Below, one piece after another: positions 1 through 4,943 of a DNA stretch of 6,742 bases (its first letter is position 1; every line of letters starts with the position of its first letter). The position numbers and the translations under genes are program-made. The notes under the pieces were generated by a model. The model saw nothing but the letters and a program-made list of their open reading frames with translations, was not told the origin of the DNA and did no database searches. Origin of the DNA: Opitutia bacterium UBA977 (GTDB lineage: Bacteria; Verrucomicrobiota; Verrucomicrobiia; Opitutales; Coraliomargaritaceae); contig DBBT01000071.1 of NCBI GenBank assembly GCA_002292345.1, positions 1 through 6,742 on the forward strand, written 5' to 3'.

Positions 1-1019
1 GGCATGTTGAGGTGCACGGCGTCGAGCAGGGTTTGGGCATTCCAGTTAGCGAGGCGAAAGCAGCCGCTGGATTCGGTGCGGCCAACTTTCTCGGGTTCGG
101 CGGTGCCGTGGATGCCATAGCTAGGCAGATTTAGACCGATCCAGACGGTGCCGACTGGATTGTTGGGGCCAGGCTGAATAATAAATTTTTGGGTAATGCC
201 TTCGCGCTGTGCGGTGCTGGTGAGGATCGCGGGGTTGAAGGTATAGTTGGGCTGATCGACGCGGACTTTGACGCGGAGTTCGCCGCTGGGACGTTTGTCA
301 ACGCGGCGTGCGATGCTGACGGGGCAATGGAAAAGCAGGCGATGGTCGGCGCTGAAAACGCGCAGTGTACGCTTGGCGAGTGTGATTTGTATATAGGCCG
401 CCGCTTGCTGGACGCGGAAGGCCGGCACATGGGGGATGCGCACCTTGTTGCCAGTGTCGAGTTGATTCCAGTTGATGCCGGGGTTGAGGCTGGCGATGTA
501 GTCGGGGTCGCATTGGGCTTGCTCGGCAACCATTTCCAGTAGTGAGTTGTAGCGCATTCGACCGAGCTCGCCGCGGGCGCGCCAGTCCTGCGGCTTGCGG
601 CCAATTGCGGCAAAATCATCTGTTCGAAGTCGGCGCGTTATAAACACTGGCTCTTGGATTTGTAGGAGCTGCGCGGTGTCGGCATCGAATGCGCCGGAGC
701 GTGGTAAGCCGTGACTGGTTTGGTAGGCGAGTAGGGCGGCTTGGGTCTGCGTACCAGATGCACCGTCAATGGAGCCAGGGGAGAATCCTACACGGGCCAG
801 TGCGATCTGTAGTTCGGCTGTACCGTTGATCGCGCGTGCGGATGAGCCCTTGCTGAAGTCAGTGAGATTACGTAGCTGTGGCCAATAGTGGCTGACCAGC
901 GCCGCAGTGATGAACACCAAGATGATTCGGGTCAGCAAATGCTTAGTCCAATGTGTCTGTTGTGGTGACTTTCGCCCGCTAGATTTCGAGGCGCGCTTAG
1001 ATGTTGGTTTTTTGGGCAC
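1..1019 (-). CDS. Membrane-anchored L,D-transpeptidase (YkuD family) with peptidoglycan-binding domain, 3' end outside window
   Basis: Cell-wall enzyme predicted to form or exchange peptidoglycan cross-links, or attach proteins to DAP residues, using a catalytic cysteine. The 339 visible codons run in order: a basic N-terminus (PKKPTSKRASKSSGRK), one membrane helix near residues 26-46, a PG_binding_1-type domain at about 66-119 (GFSPGSIDG followed by TQAALLAYQ), a LysM-like segment at about 157-196 (SLNPGINWNQLDTGNKVRIP), and the YkuD domain from about 209. The catalytic signature is clear: HGT with His304, then SSGCFR with Cys320, 16 residues apart. The usual His before Gly-Cys is Ser here. 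The start is a GTG, the only conventional start I found in frame before an upstream stop at 1122-1124. No clear Shine-Dalgarno is seen. The C-terminus is cut by the window edge. The family call is secure; the physiological substrate is not. Confidence 0.9.
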   Translation of the reverse strand, partial: MPKKPTSKRASKSSGRKSPQQTHWTKHLLTRIILVFITAALVSHYWPQLRNLTDFSKGSSARAINGTAELQIALARVGFSPGSIDGASGTQTQAALLAYQTSHGLPRSGAFDADTAQLLQIQEPVFITRRLRTDDFAAIGRKPQDWRARGELGRMRYNSLLEMVAEQAQCDPDYIASLNPGINWNQLDTGNKVRIPHVPAFRVQQAAAYIQITLAKRTLRVFSADHRLLFHCPVSIARRVDKRPSGELRVKVRVDQPNYTFNPAILTSTAQREGITQKFIIQPGPNNPVGTVWIGLNLPSYGIHGTAEPEKVGRTESSGCFRLANWNAQTLLDAVHLNM

Positions 1020-1036
1020 AGCAAAGTGGATTGAAA

Positions 1037-1195
1037 TTAGCAGGCAGCGCGAGTCGTGAGGAGAGTGTCCGAAACCATAAGGGTATCGGTCTGCTGGAGC
1101 TCTTGGTAGAGCGTGCGTTGCTTAAACGCCAAGCAACTCAGCTCACAGTGAAAGTAAGAAAATACCAACTGCGCTGTTTTTATTTTTTCAGACAT
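1037..1195 (-). CDS. Possible small protein of 52 residues upstream of the L,D-transpeptidase
   Basis: An ATG-to-TAA ORF in the same direction as the L,D-transpeptidase, with its stop 17 nt before that gene's GTG. The product begins MSEKIKTAQLVFSYFHCELS and ends in TTRAAC. It has three cysteines (17, 21, 52), no signal peptide or lipobox, and a Gln/Leu-rich middle (LYQELQQTDTLM) that could be helical. I recognise no family. Support is the close spacing and an acceptable composition. Against it are the lack of a clear Shine-Dalgarno and an equally open reading frame on the opposite strand in the same codon phase. It may be a leader ORF or simply untranslated 5' sequence. Confidence 0.3.
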   Translation of the reverse strand: MSEKIKTAQLVFSYFHCELSCLAFKQRTLYQELQQTDTLMVSDTLLTTRAAC

Positions 1196-1379
1196 GATTG
1201 GAGTGAATAAGATTCCTAGTCAAATTAGTCACTTTGGCCCTTAAGGCAAGCCCACCAGCGGCCTCACATTCTCTCAATTCAGCGTTTAGCGAATTTAAAT
1301 AAAACTAATCCAAAACAAGGTTACATTTTTATTAACAAATTATAAAATAGTAACTTAACCTATAACTAATATCCAAATT
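1196..1379. other. Divergent intergenic region, AT-rich toward the lipoprotein
   Basis: No gene is supported here. The part from about 1290 to 1379 is markedly AT-rich and serves as the upstream region of the lipoprotein gene on the plus strand. The part nearer 1196 would carry the promoter for the minus-strand transpeptidase unit. A TTGACT element on the minus strand (1218-1223) is a possible -35, but no convincing -10 is placed with it. An 8-bp palindrome CCTTAAGG sits at 1239-1246. Confidence 0.5.
1321..1348 (+). promoter_or_regulatory. Putative promoter of the small lipoprotein gene
   Basis: TTACAT (1321-1326) and TAAAAT (1343-1348) are separated by 16 bp in an AT-rich tract, about 30 bp before the ATG at 1380. 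This resembles a sigma70-type -35/-10 pair. The AT-richness offers several alternative -10 hexamers (TATAAA at 1341, TATAAC at 1361), so the exact boxes are uncertain. Confidence 0.35.
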
Positions 1380-1589
1380 ATGAAATTTATAAAACTTCTA
1401 GCGCTTCTTGGTATCACTTTCTTTTTGACTGCTTGTGCTTCCACCGATGAGGCGGTGTCTGCCTCGGACGGAGGAGACTCTGAGCACTCAAACGCAGTAT
1501 CGGACATGGCCGGGTCTCATGACGCCCACAATGAAGGCTTGTTAATGGACCAATACAAGTCTGGTGAAATCCCTGGCTACCGCGACTAA
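1380..1589 (+). CDS. Small secreted lipoprotein, function unknown
   Basis: A 69-residue protein with a textbook type II signal peptide: MKFIKLL, a hydrophobic stretch (ALLGITFF), then lipobox LTAC with the lipidated Cys at 19. Ala follows the Cys rather than Asp, which under the E. coli rule favours outer-membrane delivery. The mature part is about 50 residues, rich in Ser, Asp, Ala and His (DGGDSEHSNAVSDMAGSHDA), with no globular-domain signature. It ends in a more ordered-looking segment, MDQYKSGEIPGYRD. It stands alone: divergent from the transpeptidase, preceded by an AT-rich promoter region, and closed by a strong terminator 24 nt after the stop. There is no evident Shine-Dalgarno (upstream bases ATATCCAAATT). 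I do not recognise a specific family; lipoprotein identity is secure, role is not. Confidence 0.8.
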   Translation: MKFIKLLALLGITFFLTACASTDEAVSASDGGDSEHSNAVSDMAGSHDAHNEGLLMDQYKSGEIPGYRD

Positions 1590-1613
1590 TCCACAGTCCG
1601 TTGAGTCTTTACA

Positions 1614-1647
1614 AAAACGCCGCCTTTCGGCTGAAAGGCGGCGTTTT
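1614..1647 (+). terminator. Rho-independent terminator after the lipoprotein gene, possibly bidirectional
   Basis: A perfect 15-bp inverted repeat (1614-1628 paired with 1633-1647) encloses a 4-nt GGCT loop. The GC core CGCCGCC/GGCGGCG is flanked by A's on the left and TTTT on the right. The A/T flanks are symmetrical, so it could also stop minus-strand readthrough arriving from htpG, whose stop codon lies about 200 bp away. Confidence 0.88.
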
Positions 1648-1763
1648 GTTGTAAGCATTTATATAGTGTTCTTGGCTGAGTCCAGAGATCGCGGGATAAA
1701 TCTCAATGCCACTGCACACTAGGATTTTTTAAGCCACGCGCTTTGCGATCATGAATAGTTACA

Positions 1764-1820
1764 GGCGTGTGGGCGACTTGCCCACGGTAACCATTAACGA
1801 GGGCGGGTCGCCCTCACTCC
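1764..1820. repeat. REP-like inverted pair of GGGCGAC/GTCGCCC hairpins
   Basis: Two short hairpins lie 13 nt apart: GTGGGC-GACTT-GCCCAC (1769-1785) and GAGGGC-GGGTC-GCCCTC (1799-1815), each with a 6-bp stem and 5-nt loop. The second is an inverted copy of the first; both fit GGGCRRGTCGCCC on opposite strands. The outer arms 1764-1777 and 1807-1820 are inverted repeats matching at 12 of 14 positions, so the whole unit could fold as one long hairpin. No T-tract follows either stem on the minus strand, so these are not classic terminators, although they lie just past the htpG stop and may stabilise its mRNA 3' end. The arrangement resembles a REPIN (paired, inverted repetitive extragenic palindromes). 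Confidence 0.6.
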
Positions 1821-1847
1821 ATTGCTAAGCACATGTATCAAAGCATT

Positions 1848-3731
1848 TTATTTCGAGCTAAGTTGCTCGAGGATCTTATAGTTGCGCTGAATCATGGCAG
1901 ACGGATCTTCGAGGAGTCCCGCTGCGACGCGTGCATTGTCGAGGAGTTGCTCACTGATCAAACCCGCGAGTTCTTCGTTGGAGCCGCGCAGCTCGGCGAG
2001 GTTTTTCACCAATGCGTGGCGTGGGTTAATCTGTAGTTTGACGGGTGGCTCTGCACCCATCGCGCTGGCATCGTCGCCTTGCTGTTGCTGCATCGCCTTC
2101 ATCATCTTGCGCATCTGAGCAGTCATCATCTTGTCGCCGTTGACGATCATCGCGGGGCTACCCACGAGGCGGTCGCTGGCTGCGACTTCGCTGACGTCGT
2201 TGCCAAGCTTTTCTTTGATGAATGCGCAAAGCCCTTCGACCGCGTCAGTTGCCAAGGCATCTTCCTTGTCGGTGTCTGTCTCTGGCGCAATGGCTTCGAG
2301 GTCGATACCGTCCGCGTCGGCTGAGATGAAGCTCTTCTCTTCAAAAGCGCGGGCGTGGTTCATGACAAATTCGTCGATTGGTTCGTAGAGGTACAGAACT
2401 TCGATATTACGCGCCTTGAAGGCTTCGAAGTAAGGCCCTGTCTCTATCGCGCTGCGACTGGCTCCAGATAGGTAATAGATCTCTTTCTGACCTTCGGGCG
2501 CACGTGAGAGGTAGTCGGCGAGGCTGGTGTTGCTGCCTTCCTCGGTATAAGAGGACTCGTAGCGAAGGAGTTTGAGCAATTGATCGCGGTGCGTGAAATC
2601 GGTGGTCACACCTTCCTTAAGGAAGATGCCGAAGGATTTCCAGAAATCGTTGAACACTTCAGGCTCTTTTTTCGCCTTTTCCTCGAGCGTCTTGAGGAAT
2701 CGCTTAGTGATGACTTTGTTGAGCTTCTGAATCAACGCGCTGTCTTGCATCGACTCACGGGAGATGTTGAGCGGCAAGTCGGCACTATCGACGACGCCAC
2801 GTAGAAAGCGGAGCCAATCGGGTAGTAGACCCTTGGGATCGCTGTCAATTAGGACCTTGCGGCAATACAGCGCGACGCCTGATTCCATTCGGCCGAAGCC
2901 GAAGCCTTCCATGTTTTCAGTGGGAGCGAAGAGTAATGTGTTGATCGAAATCGGTGCGTCTGCGGCGAAGTGCAACCAGAAGCGTGGATCATCAAAGGCG
3001 TTGGCCTGGAATTTGTAGAACTCTTTGTATTCCTCGTCAGTGATATCGCTTTTGCCTTTGAGCCAGAGCGCTTGGACGGTCTTAAACTCGTCGCCATCGA
3101 CCTTGATCGGAAACTGCACAAAGCTTGAGTAGCGTTTGATGATCCCTTCGAGTTTATCCTTCTGGGCAAACTCCTTATACTCATCCTTAAGGGTGAAGAC
3201 AATGCGTGTGCCGCGCCGTTCACCTTCGACTTGCTCGATTTCGTAAGCGCCATCGCCGTTGCTGGACCAGCAGAGGCAGTCACCTTCAAGTTGCCATGTG
3301 CGGGTGTAGACCTTTACGGAATCGGCTACCATGAAGACGGAGTAGAAGCCTACGCCGAACTGGCCGATTAAGTTTTCGTTGCGCTCGCCACCTGCTTTGA
3401 GTGCGTTGAGGAAGGCTTTGGAACCTGAGTGAGCAATGGTGCCGAGGTTTTCAATGAGCTCGTCGTGCGTCATGCCGATTCCAAAATCTTGGATCGTGAT
3501 GGTGCCGGCTTCTTCGTCGGAAGTGACTTGGATCTCTAGATCCAGATCCGCATCGAAGATGTCTTTCTCTGAGAGCTGCGTGTGTCGCAGCTTCTCGGTG
3601 GCATCGGAGGCATTCGAGATTAGCTCACGGACGAAGATCTCTTTATCCGTGTAGAGAGAGTGTACCACGATATCGAGGACTTGTTTGACCTCCGCTTGGA
3701 ATTCGTGGCGTTCAGGTGTGTGTGTGCTCAT
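1848..3731 (-). CDS. htpG: Chaperone protein HtpG (bacterial Hsp90)
   Basis: Cytosolic ATP-dependent homodimeric chaperone that remodels late folding intermediates with the DnaK system. At 627 residues it matches the bacterial family (E. coli about 624). The N-terminal GHKL ATPase is complete: ELISNASDA with Glu36, Asn40 and Asp43; DFGIGMT with Asp82, Gly84 and Gly86; GTIAHSGSK at 97-105; the glycine-rich lid motif [10 protein letters not shown] at 122-131; RGTRIVF at 173-179. The middle domain shows [15 protein letters not shown], with the ATP-contacting Arg325. The C-terminal domain ends LEQLSSK without an MEEVD tail, as expected in bacteria. The ATG start leads directly into the conserved [19 protein letters not shown]; only a weak AAGA precedes it. 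A terminator separates it from the upstream DapF-family gene, so it is probably transcribed alone. No CIRCE element or convincing heat-shock promoter is seen. Confidence 0.97.
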   Translation of the reverse strand: MSTHTPERHEFQAEVKQVLDIVVHSLYTDKEIFVRELISNASDATEKLRHTQLSEKDIFDADLDLEIQVTSDEEAGTITIQDFGIGMTHDELIENLGTIAHSGSKAFLNALKAGGERNENLIGQFGVGFYSVFMVADSVKVYTRTWQLEGDCLCWSSNGDGAYEIEQVEGERRGTRIVFTLKDEYKEFAQKDKLEGIIKRYSSFVQFPIKVDGDEFKTVQALWLKGKSDITDEEYKEFYKFQANAFDDPRFWLHFAADAPISINTLLFAPTENMEGFGFGRMESGVALYCRKVLIDSDPKGLLPDWLRFLRGVVDSADLPLNISRESMQDSALIQKLNKVITKRFLKTLEEKAKKEPEVFNDFWKSFGIFLKEGVTTDFTHRDQLLKLLRYESSYTEEGSNTSLADYLSRAPEGQKEIYYLSGASRSAIETGPYFEAFKARNIEVLYLYEPIDEFVMNHARAFEEKSFISADADGIDLEAIAPETDTDKEDALATDAVEGLCAFIKEKLGNDVSEVAASDRLVGSPAMIVNGDKMMTAQMRKMMKAMQQQQGDDASAMGAEPPVKLQINPRHALVKNLAELRGSNEELAGLISEQLLDNARVAAGLLEDPSAMIQRNYKILEQLSSK

Positions 3732-3777
3732 AATATGTCTTGGATTTGTTTAAAATGAAAGGCGGGACGCTAATAGC

Positions 3778-3791
3778 ATTTTTGCAAAAAT
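3778..3791. promoter_or_regulatory. 14-bp perfect palindrome upstream of htpG
   Basis: ATTTTTGCAAAAAT is a perfect palindrome whose near edge is about 47 bp before the htpG start codon, inside the short region that must contain the htpG promoter. It could be an operator for a dimeric repressor. It does not match CIRCE (TTAGCACTC-N9-GAGTGCTAA). AT-rich palindromes of this length can occur by chance, so the call is tentative. Confidence 0.25.
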
Positions 3792-3826
3792 CAAGTGCCC
3801 TCCTGTGAGATTGATCAGTAACCGAG

Positions 3827-3850
3827 AAAACCCACCGCGCGGGTGGGCTT
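3827..3850 (-). terminator. Probable terminator of the DapF-family gene
   Basis: Read on the minus strand, CCCACC-CGCGC-GGTGGG forms a 6-bp GC-rich stem followed at once by TTTT. It lies about 70 nt past the stop codon of the DapF-family gene and about 95 nt before htpG, which argues that the two genes are separate transcription units. The T-tract is short, so termination may be partial. Confidence 0.6.
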
Positions 3851-3855
3851 TGAGA

Positions 3856-3913
3856 GCTGAGAGGGGAGACTTCAGGGCTGAGGGCTGAGAGGGGAGACCT
3901 GAGGGCTGAGAGG
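3856..3913. repeat. Degenerate tandem heptamer tract (GCTGAGR/GGGGAGA) after the DapF-family gene
   Basis: About eight 7-bp units run in phase: GCTGAGA, GGGGAGA, CTTCAGG, GCTGAGG, GCTGAGA, GGGGAGA, CCTGAGG, GCTGAGA. The 15-mer GCTGAGAGGGGAGAC appears perfectly twice (3856-3870 and 3884-3898). The tract begins right at the DapF-family stop codon and ends next to its terminator. It is strongly purine-biased on the plus strand. Confidence 0.7.
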
Positions 3914-3915
3914 CA

Positions 3916-4779
3916 TTAGTCTTTGTCGCTGAAATCGAGGGCTTCGAGGTCGAATTCCATGTCAGCCACACGGGTGGCAGGGCCTGTCATACAAACTGCG
4001 TAGTCGTCGCCGATTTCTATCGCGATCTTGCCGCCAGGCATGTGCACGGTGATGGCGCGATCGCAGAGGCCGATTCGGTGAGCCACCGCTGCGGAGGCAC
4101 TGCTGCTGGAGCCAGAGGCGAGGGTGTAGCCTGCGCCGCGTTCCCATATTTCGATCTGGATGTTGTTGCGGTCGAGAATTTTAAGGAACTGCACGTTGGT
4201 GCGGTTAGGAAAGGTGGGATCGACTTCGATTGCCGCGCCGTCTGTGCAGGCGAGTTTTTCCGAGATTTCGACCAGTGGCACGACGCAGTGAGGATTGCCA
4301 ATGTCGGCTAGATAGACGGTGTAGTCGGTGCCGTTGATGCTCAGTTGCTGGCCGATGTCGTGATCCGCTTGCTCGGGGCCGTCGATGGGAATGTGGTCCA
4401 TCGGGAAACGTACTTTGCCCATATCAACCTTGATCGAGGCGGCACCGTCGCTGATTATACAGGTGACGACACCTCCGAGTGTATCAACGGTGAAAGCGTC
4501 GTTGCGGACTTTGCCAATGTCGTAGAGGTAGCGGGCGAAAATTCGCAATCCGTTACCGCTCTTTTCGGCTTCGCTACCGTCTGGATTCATGATCCGCAGA
4601 CCGAAGTCGGCTTTGTCGCTAGCAAGTGGCCCGTAGAGGATACCATCGGAGCCGAGGCCGAAGTTGCGGTGGCAAATACGCACGGTGTCTAGTTGGTTAG
4701 GCAGTTCGCTAGCGTCTTTAGGGTCGAGGACAAGATAGTCGTTCCCGAGAGCGTGGTATTTAGAAAATTTCATAGTCAT
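3916..4779 (-). CDS. dapF: Diaminopimelate epimerase family protein (DapF-like) with both catalytic Cys replaced by Ser
   Basis: DapF converts LL- to meso-diaminopimelate in the cytosol, for lysine and peptidoglycan, by a two-base mechanism using two cysteines (Cys73 and Cys217 in Haemophilus influenzae). This 287-residue protein has the normal length and most family signatures: KYHALGNDYLVLD at the N-terminus, GLGSDGILYGP, NPDGSEAE from Asn65, DIGNPHCVVP with Asn162, NRTNVQF, and WERGAG with Glu213-Arg214. At the active-site positions it reads KSGNGLRIFA (Ser74) and LASGSSSSA (Ser222), where the family has MCGNG and ACGTG. The Glu-to-Ser222 spacing (9) equals the family's Glu-to-Cys spacing, so the alignment is firm. 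Codons AGC and TCT are each one base from a Cys codon. It may be a paralogue with another isomerase role; the symbol follows family membership only. A second ATG at 4773 (MKFSKYH) is an equally plausible start. No good Shine-Dalgarno is seen. Confidence 0.85.
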   Translation of the reverse strand: MTMKFSKYHALGNDYLVLDPKDASELPNQLDTVRICHRNFGLGSDGILYGPLASDKADFGLRIMNPDGSEAEKSGNGLRIFARYLYDIGKVRNDAFTVDTLGGVVTCIISDGAASIKVDMGKVRFPMDHIPIDGPEQADHDIGQQLSINGTDYTVYLADIGNPHCVVPLVEISEKLACTDGAAIEVDPTFPNRTNVQFLKILDRNNIQIEIWERGAGYTLASGSSSSASAAVAHRIGLCDRAITVHMPGGKIAIEIGDDYAVCMTGPATRVADMEFDLEALDFSDKD

Positions 4780-4818
4780 TACAGTTTAGCCGAAAGTGGT
4801 GACGTCTCGGTTTGGCCC

Positions 4819-4875
4819 AAGTAGTCGAATAGCTGAGCAGATGGGATTCTACCAGAAGTAGCCGAGTAGCTAAAG
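4819..4875. repeat. Imperfect 19-bp direct repeat in the DapF-gene/kinase intergenic region
   Basis: AAGTAGTCGAATAGCTGAG (4819-4837) and AAGTAGCCGAGTAGCTAAA (4856-4874) match at 16 of 19 positions, with starts 37 bp apart. The two copies flank the TGGTAGAAT candidate extended -10 of the minus-strand DapF-family gene. They could be binding sites for a regulator of that gene or of the divergent kinase. Confidence 0.45.
4846..4874 (-). promoter_or_regulatory. Putative promoter of the DapF-family gene
   Basis: On the minus strand an extended -10, TGGTAGAAT (4846-4854), is preceded at 17 bp by the weak -35 TTTAGC (4869-4874). Transcription would begin near 4838 and give a leader of about 60 nt before the first ATG at 4779. 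The -10 is good and the -35 poor, as is usual for extended -10 promoters. Confidence 0.35.
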
Positions 4876-4943
4876 GCTTGCGGAATCTTTGCTTGTCTTG
4901 AATGCTCTATTTTCGAATAAATTTGTCAAGATCAGCAAAAGTA

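Noticed and set aside
189..542. Plus-strand ORF of 117 codons with acceptable composition
   Set aside because: It lies antisense to the L,D-transpeptidase, whose frame shows PG-binding and YkuD catalytic motifs across the same bases.
131..619. Minus-strand ORF of 162 codons, rich in Ser/Ala/Pro/Thr
   Set aside because: Out-of-frame shadow of the transpeptidase; its low-complexity composition is typical of a shifted GC-rich frame.
1001..1210. Plus-strand ORF of 69 codons
   Set aside because: No family signature or good ribosome site; it overlaps the transpeptidase start in antisense and mirrors the small minus-strand ORF in the same codon phase.
1769..1815. Tandem hairpins as the rho-independent terminator of htpG
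   Set aside because: Neither stem is followed by a T-tract on the minus strand, and the inverted-copy relationship fits a REP pair better.
3732..3830. CIRCE element or sigma32-type promoter for htpG
   Set aside because: No TTAGCACTC-N9-GAGTGCTAA is present, and the CTTGATTT on the minus strand has no properly spaced partner box.
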